64,000 nucleotides of DNA from UBA6059 sp965227155 (GCA_965227155.1 OZ245731.1:2666001-2730000); one strand, 5' to 3'; positions 7,731-17,663 are shown, counted from the first letter of the stretch. Notes: generated from the sequence alone by a model not told the origin. Numbers and translations are program-made.

Positions 7731-9029
7731 TTGAGTTGTTTACTTAAAGCTAAAGAATTAAAAACATTGGCTGAAGAAAAATCAAAACCGCCCAGGTGGC
7801 TGGAAGAGATACAGCAAAAAAGCTGGGAGCCGGAGATCCTGCTCTCAGGGATAGTACTATTTGGTCTATTGCAGGTACCTGATTTGATAGATCAGTTTTT
7901 ACTGTTCTTTAAAAAGGAAATCTCCCAGAAATATACTGATATAGACAATTTTGTTGCGCTCATGAAGATCGCGAATTTTTGGCTGGTTTTTGGGCTCATC
8001 ATCCATTTGATAGGCAGAGGTATATGGATTGGGCTGGTGGGCTTGAGTTTTGTATTGCCCCAGGGTATCAACTATGGCCGACTTAACTTCACTAAGATCT
8101 TTGAGGACGATACGAGGGAAATACCTCCCATCATAGATCTTATCTTGAAATGGGAGAAAATTTGTAGTAGTATCTTTTCTATTACGTTCTTGCTGTTTAT
8201 CTCCATTATAGGTGCGTATGCCTATTTGTTCTTGTTAGTTATTTTGCCTTTTTATACCCTTGAGAGTTTTGATTGGGTGAATATTGATAGAGCCTTTTTT
8301 AAAATTTATGGCTATATCGTTCTTATCGTTGGGTGCTTCCTGCTGATTGACTTTATGACCTTTGGGTTGCTCAAAAAGGTTAAGTACTTTGACAAAATAT
8401 ACCTGCCTGTAGCCAGATTTACGCGCATAGTTACGCTGGCTTACTTATACAGGCCTGTTTATTACTACCTTGCCTCGAATGTAAACCGCTGGGTTTTTAG
8501 TGGGGTTTTTGCCGTTTTTCTTGCATTGATATTTGTGCTGGCAGATTACAATTTTGATTATAGTGATAAGGATTTGACCAATATATCCATGTATTATGAA
8601 ACTGTAGGTACCAGTGTATTTAGTGGAAATTATCAAGATAAAATAAAGGACACATATTCCTTACGAGCACAAATACCTTCTGAAATAATTGATGGAAGTG
8701 TTCTCAGGGTTTTTATCCCTTTGCATCCAGATTATGACAAAACTATCAAAGATGAATGTGGAGAACCCGGAGATATAAGAGAGGATCAATATTTTTTGTC
8801 TTGTCTGCAAGATGCTTATCTTGTATTCTTGAATGATTCATTGACAAGGCCGGGATTGAAATTTAATTTCAATCAAAAAACGCAACAAAAAGGGCTTCTT
8901 GGGTGGATCGATATTTCTACTCTTCCAGTTGGTGAAAACATAGTAGAAGTACAACTGGCTTTAAAAGAGGATACCATACATTATTCTACAATTCCATTTT
9001 TTAAAACCTTAAACCACTATGAAAAGTAA
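7731..9029 (+). CDS. Polytopic membrane protein with extracytoplasmic C-terminal domain, unknown family
   Basis: A 432-residue protein. Hydrophobic segments occur near residues 35-55, 85-105, 145-175, 190-215 and 255-275; the last ~150 residues are soluble, with DGSVLRVFIPLHPDYDKTI and FVFLN-type strands suggesting a beta domain outside the membrane. The listed start is a TTG; another in-frame TTG at 7767 (LAEEKSKPPRW) would leave room for a promoter next to the divergent GNAT gene and may be the real one. The downstream membrane gene overlaps its end by 11 bp. I do not recognise the family. Confidence 0.65.
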   Translation: MSCLLKAKELKTLAEEKSKPPRWLEEIQQKSWEPEILLSGIVLFGLLQVPDLIDQFLLFFKKEISQKYTDIDNFVALMKIANFWLVFGLIIHLIGRGIWIGLVGLSFVLPQGINYGRLNFTKIFEDDTREIPPIIDLILKWEKICSSIFSITFLLFISIIGAYAYLFLLVILPFYTLESFDWVNIDRAFFKIYGYIVLIVGCFLLIDFMTFGLLKKVKYFDKIYLPVARFTRIVTLAYLYRPVYYYLASNVNRWVFSGVFAVFLALIFVLADYNFDYSDKDLTNISMYYETVGTSVFSGNYQDKIKDTYSLRAQIPSEIIDGSVLRVFIPLHPDYDKTIKDECGEPGDIREDQYFLSCLQDAYLVFLNDSLTRPGLKFNFNQKTQQKGLLGWIDISTLPVGENIVEVQLALKEDTIHYSTIPFFKTLNHYEK

Positions 9030-9243
9030 AAATTTAATTGTTGGTATAGTACTCATCGCTTTAGGCGCATTTATTATTTATTGGGCACAGACTCATTCTC
9101 CCAATGCAGGCATTGGCAAAATGATAACCAACGAGCTGTCCGGCTCTTACACGATGAGCGAAACGTGGTATTATGTGTCCATGGTAGGAGGTACTGTTAT
9201 TGGTATCATTGGGATTCTTCGTGCCTTCAAGGCTATGAAGTAA
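9019..9243 (+). CDS. DUF3185-like small membrane protein
   Basis: A 74-residue protein with two hydrophobic helices (LIVGIVLIALGAFIIYWAQ and YYVSMVGGTVIGIIGILRAF) separated by a short polar loop ending in SGSYTMSETW. This layout resembles DUF3185 proteins. It overlaps the preceding membrane gene by 11 bp, so the two are coupled, and its 3' end overlaps the convergent GNAT gene by 11 bp. Confidence 0.6.
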   Translation: MKSKNLIVGIVLIALGAFIIYWAQTHSPNAGIGKMITNELSGSYTMSETWYYVSMVGGTVIGIIGILRAFKAMK

Positions 9244-10093
9244 GCGAGGTGTAGTACACTAGATTTTTGCGGGTGTAAGCTTCTTCGAACCCCAGCCTTC
9301 TAAGATTTTTGTAGGCTTTGCGGGAATTGCTTCGTTCATTTTCTTCGGTTTCGGCAGTAATCCATTCGCAGCCTTCGCCCAGCGCATCTTCTATCTGTCG
9401 TTGTGTAAGTGCAAAATGAACGCCTTGATTTCGACAGGGAGCTATCGTGCCAGCAATTTTTAGGGTTGCGATCTTATTTTCTATATAAGTAGATCCTGCA
9501 CCCACAACCTGATTGTCTTTTTTGACCAGGTAGTGATGAAAGCCGGGCTTGTGTATGGAAGCTTTAAAAGAAGCAGCCAGCGCAGGTGGCCATTCAAAAA
9601 TGGACAGTATGGTAGCTACGTAGAGGGATTCCTCTCCCGGCTTCACTTCTGCTATCTCAAAATCATGATCAGGGGTAGGAAGAATAAAATTCTTATTCCA
9701 CAAAAGCTTAATCCAATGGTCGTGCTGCTGAAATCCTCTGGCCATAAGCTGCTCTTCTGTGTCTTCAGGGATCACATAAGGGCTGAGCTGTACCATAAAC
9801 CGATTTACTTGCTGCGCTTGATAAAAATCGATGATTTCATCTATGATGCTGGTCAATACCAAAGAACGCATACCCAAACCTAAAACCCGATTGAAGAGTA
9901 GCTTGTCTACCCCGGGTATGGCAGCCACCAATGTGCCATCCAGTTCCAACTGGGAAACTTCAGAATCTCCCGTAGTATAAAAAGGTCGCCAGCTATTAGC
10001 TTCGGTCAACTCTAGGTCTCGCTGCAAGCGACGTGTAAAATGAACTTGTTTTTGAATAGATCGGTAGGGTGCAAACATTTTTTGTATTGGCAT
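9233..10093 (-). CDS. GNAT family N-acetyltransferase, two-domain form
   Basis: A 286-residue protein. The C-terminal half holds a GNAT fold: HHYLVKKDNQVVGAGSTYI, then IAPCRNQGVHFALTQRQIED (the acetyl-CoA loop, where NQGVH replaces the usual RGxGxG/A), and ending with AYKNLRRLGFEEAYTRKNLV, a typical GNAT C-terminus. The N-terminal half (about residues 1-140) is probably a degenerate GNAT or a substrate domain. Target unknown. It stands alone on the minus strand and converges on the DUF3185-like gene. Confidence 0.78.
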   Translation of the reverse strand: MPIQKMFAPYRSIQKQVHFTRRLQRDLELTEANSWRPFYTTGDSEVSQLELDGTLVAAIPGVDKLLFNRVLGLGMRSLVLTSIIDEIIDFYQAQQVNRFMVQLSPYVIPEDTEEQLMARGFQQHDHWIKLLWNKNFILPTPDHDFEIAEVKPGEESLYVATILSIFEWPPALAASFKASIHKPGFHHYLVKKDNQVVGAGSTYIENKIATLKIAGTIAPCRNQGVHFALTQRQIEDALGEGCEWITAETEENERSNSRKAYKNLRRLGFEEAYTRKNLVYYTSLTS

Positions 10094-10279
10094 TGAATGA
10101 TGATTACGCGGCTACACCTTAAAAGTTGGCAATTAACCGTGATTAATCTGTGAAAAAATTATGTGGAAATATCGTTTCTGGGTGCTGGTCAGAGATATCC
10201 CTGCAAAAGTAATATCCTTTTCACCGATACATGATAATCGATATTTAGTAAGTAAGGTTAATCAGAACAATACAACGCT

Positions 10280-12937
10280 TTATTCACTTCTCAATGACCA
10301 TACGGGATTTTTAAGTGCAGCACTTAAAGCCTGATAGCTGATTGTTATAACCGTGATCATAGATACAATCAAAAGCGGCATGATCACAAGAAATACTCCA
10401 ATATCAATTCTGTATACGAAGTTTTTCAACCATTCATTCAACAATAGATAGCCAACCGGTATCACTAGCACAAAAGATATTGAAATCAACAATAAAAACT
10501 TTTGGCTAATCATAAGCCAGATGGCACCGATGCTTGCCCCAAGAACTTTCCTTACGCCAATTTCCTTGGTTTTGGTTTCGATGATAAACCCTACCATGCC
10601 GATCAGCCCAAGACAGCCTATTAAAATGGCGAGCACGGTAAACACCTTGATCATTTGGCTGAGCCGCTTTTCACTTTCATACTGTGCCTCAAATCGCTCA
10701 TCCAGAAACCGATAATCCGCAGGGTTGACCTGATCAAACGATGCCCATGTATCTTCTACATAAGCCAATGTGGCCGGATAGTCGTCTGTCTTGATTGACA
10801 TGCTAATGCTTCTCGATCTGTAGTCCGTTTTCACCATAACCATTGGTACAATCGGGCTATGCATCGATTCGAAATGAAAATCCTTTGTCACACCATATAT
10901 CCGTCCTTTGAATGGCCCATACTGGAGATTTTTGTTTACAATATCATTAGGGTTGTTGAAGCCTAGTGCTTTTGCAGCTGCTTCATTGATGATGAAATAG
11001 CCAATGCTATCTTTCATAGTGTCCATTGATTTTTTAAAATTCTGCCCGGCCACCAGTGGGATCTCATAGGTGGGTAAAAAATCTTCGTCTACTGTGATCA
11101 CCGGCAGCCGAAAATCGATAGAGATTACAGAGTCACCGTTGAAGAATCGTGCCCCCCAGTTGTCTGCAAGGCGTCCTGTGGGAATACGACTGGTATAAGC
11201 CGCTTTTTCAATAGCCGGATTGGCCAATAGTTTAGTTTTGAATGTCTCTAAATTTGAAATATTTGAGGACAGGCTCAAATTAAGAATGGCTTCTTTCTTA
11301 AATCCAGGATCCTTTTTTCTGATAAAATCCATCTGACTTTCTACTACACCCAGGGCGAAAATCAAACCTATGACGACTACAAATTGAAAAGTGACAAGCA
11401 CCGTCCGAAAGCTCACACTATTGGTTTTCTGAGCATATTTTCCCTTCAGAGCCTGCACCATAGGCATACGACTCAAGAACAATGCAGGATAGGTACCTGC
11501 TGAGAGCCCTATTGCAATCATTAGTACGGCTAATAATGTGAATAGCTCAATGCTATCGCCGATACCAAGACTTAGCGATTTATCCATAAAGTTGTTGACA
11601 TATGGCAAAGCCAAATAGGCCAGCATTATTGCTATGGGCAAGGAGAGCATCACTATCAGCATAGATTCAATAAGGAATTGTACTGAAAGGTTTGATTTCT
11701 GACTCCCAAGCACTTTGCGCACACCTATTTCTTTCATTCTCCTACTGAAGTTAGAAGTAGCCAGATTCATGTAGTTTACCGATGCTATCAAGATGAGCAA
11801 AATGCCGATAATTGAAAAAATATAGACCTGTTGAAGGCTTCCATTGGATTCGTATTCTCCTTCCAGATTGGACTTCAGATGAATATCCAATAAGGGTTGA
11901 AATTCAAATTCATAGTAATTTTCAGCAGGCACACCACGGATTTCACCCATGTATTTATTCCAGAAATCTGACACTGTTGTTTCAAGATCATATTTGTTAG
12001 CCCCTTCAGAAACACGGATGTATGTCAACCAATTGTAATTGCCACCTACATCCTTGAGTTCGTCCTCATCATAAAAAGGGTCAAGGTTTTCGATAGGTGC
12101 GAGATAGTGAAAATGAAAATGCTGATTTTCAGGCATGTCAGCCATGACACCACTCACTTTATAGCTTGCAGCTGTTCCTTCCATATCCAAAGTGACTGTT
12201 TTTCCCAGCAAGTCCATCTCACGCCAATCATTACCAAATATTTCAATGGCAGCAGCCTCAGTAAGCACCAGTGATTTCAGATCATCGAAGGCTGATTCCG
12301 GATTACCCAATAAAAAAGGGAATGAGAATATTTCGAAGACATCCTCATCAGCAAAAATTACAGGCTCACCATAATGTGTCTTTCCATTGAAGGTCAAGTC
12401 TGGAAATGCCCATGGCATGAAGCGGACGGCATGGGTGATGGTTGCATAATCCTGCTTGAGTTTCTGAGCATGCCCTGCTGATGCAAAAGCCCATTGCCGG
12501 GCAACGGTACCGTCGGTATTAAAGTTTTTGACTGTTACCCGATAGATATTTTCAGCATGCTCATGGTGCCTATCGTAGCTGATTTCATCGATTACAAAAA
12601 GGTAGATGAGGATAAAAGCAGCTATACCTGTTGAAAGACCAATCAGATTAATGGCGGTGCTGGTTTTGTATTTTCTAAATTGGCGAAAGGCAATTTTGGT
12701 GTAGTTGTAAAGCATGAATCCTGATGTTTTTGAGTTTTGACTAAAAAGTGGTTTGATTAGCATTGGCCTGATGGTGAGCAAAGCTTCTTTCCAGAGCCAA
12801 AGCTGATTGGGGTTTTGTTTTTTCGCAGCAGTTTCTTCAAAATCACCCAATATATCTTCTGCATACTCAGGCTTGATAAGCCTGTTCAGCAATCGGTAGG
12901 GAAGCGTCTGCTGTATATTGAATAATTTATTTTCCAA
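10280..12937 (-). CDS. FtsX/MacB-type ABC transporter permease with N-terminal prefix domain
   Basis: An 885-residue permease of the large Bacteroidota type. Residues 1-80 form a cytoplasmic prefix (YRLLNRLIKPEYAEDILGDF...) present only in permeases paired with PadR regulators. Then come TM1 (TAINLIGLSTGIAAFILIYL), a MacB-like periplasmic domain, three TMs with EIGVRKVLGSQKSNLSVQFL, a second periplasmic domain, and three final TMs with KEIGVRKVLGASIGAIWLM. The repeated RKVLG elements are FtsX coupling motifs. No ATPase is adjacent. The start is TTG and overlaps the padR gene by 11 bp; no nearby ATG would keep the prefix domain. Substrate unknown; peptide or antibiotic export is the usual guess. 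Confidence 0.88.
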   Translation of the reverse strand: MENKLFNIQQTLPYRLLNRLIKPEYAEDILGDFEETAAKKQNPNQLWLWKEALLTIRPMLIKPLFSQNSKTSGFMLYNYTKIAFRQFRKYKTSTAINLIGLSTGIAAFILIYLFVIDEISYDRHHEHAENIYRVTVKNFNTDGTVARQWAFASAGHAQKLKQDYATITHAVRFMPWAFPDLTFNGKTHYGEPVIFADEDVFEIFSFPFLLGNPESAFDDLKSLVLTEAAAIEIFGNDWREMDLLGKTVTLDMEGTAASYKVSGVMADMPENQHFHFHYLAPIENLDPFYDEDELKDVGGNYNWLTYIRVSEGANKYDLETTVSDFWNKYMGEIRGVPAENYYEFEFQPLLDIHLKSNLEGEYESNGSLQQVYIFSIIGILLILIASVNYMNLATSNFSRRMKEIGVRKVLGSQKSNLSVQFLIESMLIVMLSLPIAIMLAYLALPYVNNFMDKSLSLGIGDSIELFTLLAVLMIAIGLSAGTYPALFLSRMPMVQALKGKYAQKTNSVSFRTVLVTFQFVVVIGLIFALGVVESQMDFIRKKDPGFKKEAILNLSLSSNISNLETFKTKLLANPAIEKAAYTSRIPTGRLADNWGARFFNGDSVISIDFRLPVITVDEDFLPTYEIPLVAGQNFKKSMDTMKDSIGYFIINEAAAKALGFNNPNDIVNKNLQYGPFKGRIYGVTKDFHFESMHSPIVPMVMVKTDYRSRSISMSIKTDDYPATLAYVEDTWASFDQVNPADYRFLDERFEAQYESEKRLSQMIKVFTVLAILIGCLGLIGMVGFIIETKTKEIGVRKVLGASIGAIWLMISQKFLLLISISFVLVIPVGYLLLNEWLKNFVYRIDIGVFLVIMPLLIVSMITVITISYQALSAALKNPVWSLRSE

Positions 12938-13262
12938 AATCGAAAGCTATGGTAGGTATATTGTCTCTAAGTTTTTGTCGCATTTCAGCAACATGGTCTA
13001 AGGCTTTTTTACCATAAGGGGTCACTGTAAAAAATCTTTTTCGTTTACCTCCACGTATTGCGGTAGCCTCGCCCATTCGGCTTTCCAGGTAGCCTTTTTG
13101 CTCAAGTCTTCGTAGCGCCGTTTGAAGGGCACCAATGCTCACCTTGCGGTCCAGCTTTGATTCTATTTCTTCCCTTATTGCCACACCATAAGCCTCATCG
13201 AACAACACTGCCACGGTCAGCATTACGATTTCTTCAAACTCGCCTAATTGAAAATTACCCAT
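12927..13262 (-). CDS. PadR family transcriptional regulator
   Basis: A 111-residue winged-helix protein. The sequence LGEFEEIVMLTVAVLFDEAY and then GVAIREEIESKLDRKVSIGA, LQTALRRLEQKGYLESRMG and GGKRKRFFTVTPYGKKAL follows the PadR fold: the recognition helix, then the wing. It is translationally coupled to the permease it overlaps by 11 bp, so it most likely represses its own two-gene operon. The divergent neighbour is a TonB-dependent receptor, which may share the control region. Confidence 0.92.
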   Translation of the reverse strand: MGNFQLGEFEEIVMLTVAVLFDEAYGVAIREEIESKLDRKVSIGALQTALRRLEQKGYLESRMGEATAIRGGKRKRFFTVTPYGKKALDHVAEMRQKLRDNIPTIAFDFGK

Positions 13263-13344
13263 AGAAATTAATTTAATTCCTAAATGTAGTTTTAATATAA
13301 GACCTCAACAAACCAAATAGGTTACGCTTTGTGCTAAATTATTT

Positions 13345-13427
13345 TTGACTAAATGGAAACTAAGCAGACCTGCTTTCATCCTTAGCTCGAATAAAGCCTA
13401 GTAAGGCGAAATTATTTTTTTAGTCAA
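13345..13427 (+). promoter_or_regulatory. Inverted repeat in the padR / TonB-receptor intergenic region
   Basis: TTGACTAAA (13345-13353) is repeated perfectly inverted as TTTAGTCAA (13419-13427), each next to an AAATTATTTTT tract, within the 177-bp divergent region. This could be a pair of operator half-sites, for example for the PadR protein, or a loop-forming element. No typical PadR ATGT/ACAT operator was found. Confidence 0.25.
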
Positions 13428-13439
13428 GAACTCAACACC

Positions 13440-15776
13440 ATGCGATTATTTTTTGCCATTACATTTCTATTGGCCTGTTTACAAATGGGCAATGCTCAAT
13501 CTTTAAACCAAACAATAAAAGGCCGGATTGTAGATGCACAATCCGAAGCACCGATCATTGGGGCCACTGTCATGATCCTAAATACCGATCCGCCGCTTGG
13601 GGCAGTGACTGATCCGGATGGCTATTATAAAATTTCCGATGCACCAGTTGGCCGGCATAGTATTCAGGTTCGGTTCCTCGGGTATGAAGATAAAAATATG
13701 GGAGAGGTACTTGTAGGCAGTGGAAAAGAAGTGGTCGTTAATACAGACCTTACTGAGTCATTGCAAGCTATGGAGGAAATTACTATTGTGGCTGATCAGC
13801 AGGACAAAGGACAGGTACTAAATGAAATGGCGTCAGTAAGTGCGATTTCTTTTAGTGTGGAGGAAACAAGCCGTTATGCTGCTACCTTCGATGATCCTGC
13901 CCGTGCTGCTTTGTCGCTACCAGGCGTACAGGGCGGTGGCGATGATATTTTGAATGAAATTGTGATACGGGGCAACTCTCCCAGGGGACTGCTTTGGAGA
14001 ATACAGGGGATGGAGGTTTTTAACCCAAACCATTTTGGTGATGACGGTTCCTCCGGTGGAGGTATCAGCATGCTCAGTAATAATATGATGAGCAGGTCTG
14101 ATTTTTACACTGGTGCCTTTCCTGCTGAGTATGGCAATGCGCTTTCGGGTGTATTTGATATCAATTTGAGAAAAGGCAATTACGATAAGAATGAGTTCGC
14201 ATTTCAAGCTGGACTGCTGGGGGTTCAGGCTGCTGCTGAAGGGCCCTTGAAAAATGGCTCTAAAGCCTCCTACCTGGTCAATTACCGCTATTCGACCCTG
14301 GCATTATTTGACAAAATAGGCATCAATATTTTGGGAGAATCTGAAGAAATCGTTTTTCAGGATTTGAGCTTTAAGTTTCATTTCCCTACCAAAAAAGCTG
14401 GCAGCTTCTCTCTGTGGGGACTTGGCGGACGAAGTGAAAATAATATTTATCCTATCACTGATGAGGGAGAATATTTTGGTGACCGATTCAATACCGGCAT
14501 GGGTGTATATGGGCTTCAGCATATTATCTATCTCAATCAGGATACCTATTTACAAACCACTTTTTCCCAGTCTGCTTCTGATTACGACTATGACAATGAC
14601 TCCCTGGGCCAGCTGGTATATGACAGAGAAGCCTTTGATAATTATGCTTCGAGATTACAGCTATTGCTCAATAAAAAAATTAATGCCAGGAATACACTGA
14701 GGGTAGGAGTCATTGGAAGCAGGCTGGGATACAACCTCTTTTCAGAATACAATGACAGGAACCAGGATAGATTCATTACACTGGTTGAAGACAAAGGGCA
14801 TACCTATTTTTTGCAAGCCTACGGCCAATGGCAGCATCGATTCAATGAGGATATTACTTTAAATGCTGGCATGCATTTTTCACAGCTGGCACTTAACGGT
14901 AACAATGCCTTTGAACCAAGGATAGGCATGAGATGGAAGCTTGATCCTACCACTACCTTGAATTTCGGCTATGGTTTGCACAGCCGAATGGAGTCCAGCA
15001 CAATTTACCTGGCACAGGATAGTACAGGCCACCAGCCAAACAAAGACCTTGGCCTTACAAGGGCACAACATATTGTAGCCGGGTATGAAAAAATGGTGAA
15101 ACCCGGGGTGCGTTTTAAGGCGGAGGTTTACTACCAGCATTTATTTAATGTACCGATTTGGCCAGAAAACCCTGAGCTTCCTGTTCAACGTACTTTCAGC
15201 ATTCTCAATGAAAGCAGTGGCTACACGACCTATCCACTTGTCAATGATGGTACCGGCGATAACTATGGTCTTGAGTTGAGCCTGGAGCGATTTATGAACC
15301 AGGGGTTTTATTACATGGTGACCACATCATTGTATGAAGCTAAATATGTACCCAGAGATGGTCAGACTTATGATTCACGGTTTAATGGTAATTTCATAGT
15401 GAATGCATTGGGTGGAAAGGAATTTCAGGTTGGCAGATCGGGAAATAACCTTTTCTCTATCAACGGACGCATGATTTGGAGCGGTGGCAATCGAACAGAA
15501 CCGATTAACCTCGAAAAATCCAGGGAGCAAGGTTATACTTACTATGAGCGGGGGGTAGGCTTTGCCGCTAAATTGCCAAACTACTGGCGGCTGGATGTGG
15601 GTGTGAGCTACAGGAAAAACAAGCCTAATTTTGCCTCTATCATTTCTATCAATGTGCAAAATGTAACGGGCAAGGTTAATGCCTATGACCATTATTATAA
15701 TCGCTTCACCGATCAGATTAATTTTGAAGAGCAGTTGGGGATGTTTCCGAACCTGAGCTATCGGATAGAGTTTTAG
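13440..15776 (+). CDS. TonB-dependent receptor with carboxypeptidase-like regulatory domain
   Basis: A 778-residue outer-membrane protein. A signal peptide (to about residue 20, ...GNAQS) is followed by a CarboxypepD_reg-like domain at about 25-110 (IKGRIVDAQSEAPIIGATVM, PVGRHSIQVRFLGYED), then a plug domain at about 125-225 (LSLPGVQGGGDDILNEIVIR, GNSPRGLLWRIQGMEVFNPN), and a beta-barrel ending with an aromatic strand (NLSYRIEF). It is not followed by a SusD gene, so it is not a classic polysaccharide locus; the ligand (siderophore, metal or other) is unknown. It is divergent from padR/permease. Confidence 0.92.
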   Translation: MRLFFAITFLLACLQMGNAQSLNQTIKGRIVDAQSEAPIIGATVMILNTDPPLGAVTDPDGYYKISDAPVGRHSIQVRFLGYEDKNMGEVLVGSGKEVVVNTDLTESLQAMEEITIVADQQDKGQVLNEMASVSAISFSVEETSRYAATFDDPARAALSLPGVQGGGDDILNEIVIRGNSPRGLLWRIQGMEVFNPNHFGDDGSSGGGISMLSNNMMSRSDFYTGAFPAEYGNALSGVFDINLRKGNYDKNEFAFQAGLLGVQAAAEGPLKNGSKASYLVNYRYSTLALFDKIGINILGESEEIVFQDLSFKFHFPTKKAGSFSLWGLGGRSENNIYPITDEGEYFGDRFNTGMGVYGLQHIIYLNQDTYLQTTFSQSASDYDYDNDSLGQLVYDREAFDNYASRLQLLLNKKINARNTLRVGVIGSRLGYNLFSEYNDRNQDRFITLVEDKGHTYFLQAYGQWQHRFNEDITLNAGMHFSQLALNGNNAFEPRIGMRWKLDPTTTLNFGYGLHSRMESSTIYLAQDSTGHQPNKDLGLTRAQHIVAGYEKMVKPGVRFKAEVYYQHLFNVPIWPENPELPVQRTFSILNESSGYTTYPLVNDGTGDNYGLELSLERFMNQGFYYMVTTSLYEAKYVPRDGQTYDSRFNGNFIVNALGGKEFQVGRSGNNLFSINGRMIWSGGNRTEPINLEKSREQGYTYYERGVGFAAKLPNYWRLDVGVSYRKNKPNFASIISINVQNVTGKVNAYDHYYNRFTDQINFEEQLGMFPNLSYRIEF

Positions 15777-15782
15777 ATGATT

Positions 15783-16790
15783 TTAATATCTTTCATACAC
15801 TTCAATATCATCAAAATAAAGTGTGCCGGTAGTACCTTCTTGCATGACTAAAAAAAGCACAATAGTATCTACATCAGAATAAAAATGATCAAACTGAATG
15901 CTGTATTCGATAAATCCTGCGTTGGTAGGAAATATTTCTCTCTCGGAAAAGAAGAAAATTTTATTGCGCTCTAGATTATCACCACGAAGGGCAATTAAAA
16001 TACGATTGCCCTCCAAATTCTCATCTTTTATTTTTACTCTCAACTCAATTGCGTTACCAGCTTGAATATCAAAATCTTGAATTTCAAGTCTCCAATAATG
16101 GCTTTTTTCTAGAGAGGATATTCCTTTAATCATCAAGGAATAATCTCCCGTTGATGATTCTAAATCAGTGACTTCTCCTATAGCTGTATTTAAATCAGGT
16201 TCATTTTTACTCGATGAATAGAATTTCCATTTTGGATCAGCAGAAATAGAATCACTAAATACAAGCCGCAGGTTCTTTTTTTCTATACTCCACTCTGGAA
16301 CAGGATTTCTTTTGCCTGTAAGCAACTCATCCAAATAATATTCCTTTTTGTAAAGAGATTCATTTCTGTACATTTTAAAGGGCCCAATAACTCTTGAATG
16401 CATAATGCTAACAGGAGAGCCAGTGTTAAATGTGACATCAAAATGCCTCCTTGCAAGAATTGCATGTCCCAATTCATGAAAAATCAATACCTCTCTTTCA
16501 TATTGATCATAACCTTCCCAGGATTTTTCTGATATTTCTACAAAGTGATTCCAGCCCCTACCTCCGTATTCTCTTCCATCATCAAGTACTAACTCATTAG
16601 TAAATTGTAATGTGAGTTTAGATTTATCTAAGTTTAACCCTCTTTTCTCTGCCTCAAAATAGAATAAATCCACATATTCCTTAGCTCGTGGATCAATTTT
16701 AGGGCTATTGGAATCTTCGTCGGAGCAACTAAATAGAAAGGAAGAAGCCAGAATAGCCATACAGTATTTGGCATGAATGATATTTTTCAT
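15783..16790 (-). CDS. Lipoprotein with zincin-like HExxH motif
   Basis: A 335-residue lipoprotein: the signal peptide ends in the lipobox LFSC (Cys 22), giving an outer-membrane or periplasmic anchor. VLIFHELGHAILARRHF contains HExxH (zinc ligands and catalytic Glu) with another His seven residues after the second ligand, and VSIMHSRVIG 13 residues after that His looks like a metzincin Met-turn. The C-terminal half is beta-rich and ends FDDIEVYERY, as seen in carbohydrate-binding-like domains. A secreted or surface zinc protease is predicted; the family is not certain. It converges on the TonB receptor with a 6-bp gap. Confidence 0.65.
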   Translation of the reverse strand: MKNIIHAKYCMAILASSFLFSCSDEDSNSPKIDPRAKEYVDLFYFEAEKRGLNLDKSKLTLQFTNELVLDDGREYGGRGWNHFVEISEKSWEGYDQYEREVLIFHELGHAILARRHFDVTFNTGSPVSIMHSRVIGPFKMYRNESLYKKEYYLDELLTGKRNPVPEWSIEKKNLRLVFSDSISADPKWKFYSSSKNEPDLNTAIGEVTDLESSTGDYSLMIKGISSLEKSHYWRLEIQDFDIQAGNAIELRVKIKDENLEGNRILIALRGDNLERNKIFFFSEREIFPTNAGFIEYSIQFDHFYSDVDTIVLFLVMQEGTTGTLYFDDIEVYERY

Positions 16791-16935
16791 AACATATTGA
16801 TTAGGTTTCTACCAAAAACAGAATTTAAATAAGCAACAATCAAGCCAATTAGTAACCTATTGTGAAATACTAGATTATGGTTGATGAAATTCTGGATTTA
16901 AGTGGATTGAAAGCTGGTTACGATAAATTAGCCTA

Positions 16936-16943
16936 TATCTTTG
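16936..16943 (+). promoter_or_regulatory. Bacteroidota -7 box (TAnnTTTG)
   Basis: TATCTTTG lies 34 bp upstream of the lipoprotein start at 16978 in the intergenic region between divergent genes. It is an exact TAnnTTTG match; a convincing -33 TTTG at 19-bp spacing is absent. Confidence 0.4.
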
Positions 16944-16977
16944 ATAAAGAATTGTATACCCTAACTCTTATAAAGGA

Positions 16978-17571
16978 ATGAAAACTGTATTTAATCTGAG
17001 CTTTAGCTTGATTTTATTTGTCAGTGCTTGTAATGATGATTCGACAGATGAAGATTACCAAACAAGTCTCACAATTTTTCCGAGTGAAGCAATTCCCTTT
17101 TATTCAATAGAGAATCAAAACGGCGAGAATATTTTTGACTTGGAAGGGTATAGAATAGAGGATTTTACAGTAAGTCTACCTTGTTTAGAGACAGGAGAGT
17201 GTAACGAAGAAATAATCACGGGCTACAATGCTGAAGGTGTCCAAATTATTAATAATCCGTCTATGATCCTTATTGGGCTACAGTCTCAAGCAGGACTTAG
17301 CACTTTCTATTTTGATTTTGGTAATGGTGATTTAGATACACTTCGTATTGATGGTAGTGACTTGCTAGCTGAATTTAAAAGTTCCACTGAACCACCAGAG
17401 GTTAATGGCATCATCGATTATTATTATAATGATTCATTAGTATTTTCGATGAATCTAGCAACTGGTAATGAAACTGTATCAAAGCTTTTTGAACGTAATA
17501 TTCTTCCAGGTAATATTGATCTTGTGCAGTGGAAATTTGAAAATCCTGTTCGAATACGATTGATTAAATAA
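16978..17571 (+). CDS. Hypothetical lipoprotein
   Basis: A 197-residue protein with a type II signal peptide (LILFVSAC lipobox, Cys 18) followed by the acidic spacer NDDSTDEDY that often marks surface-exposed Bacteroidota lipoproteins. The mature part is beta-rich with no recognised domain; it contains a CLETGECNEE segment with two Cys that could pair. It is divergent from the zincin-like lipoprotein and is followed by a good terminator, so it is probably monocistronic. Confidence 0.65.
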   Translation: MKTVFNLSFSLILFVSACNDDSTDEDYQTSLTIFPSEAIPFYSIENQNGENIFDLEGYRIEDFTVSLPCLETGECNEEIITGYNAEGVQIINNPSMILIGLQSQAGLSTFYFDFGNGDLDTLRIDGSDLLAEFKSSTEPPEVNGIIDYYYNDSLVFSMNLATGNETVSKLFERNILPGNIDLVQWKFENPVRIRLIK

Positions 17572-17606
17572 TCATTACAGTCGAATCAAGTCTATTTAAG
17601 CATTAA

Positions 17607-17638
17607 TAAAGGCTCATTATTGAGCTTTTATTGTTTTA
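17607..17638 (+). terminator. Intrinsic terminator of the lipoprotein gene
   Basis: A hairpin with stem GCTCA (17612-17616) / TGAGC (17621-17625), extended by A/T pairs (AAAG...CTTT) and followed by a T-rich run (TTTTATTGTTTT). It lies about 40 bp after the stop of the lipoprotein gene. Confidence 0.7.
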
Positions 17639-17663
17639 TGGTCCTAGACTGAATTAAGCTGAT

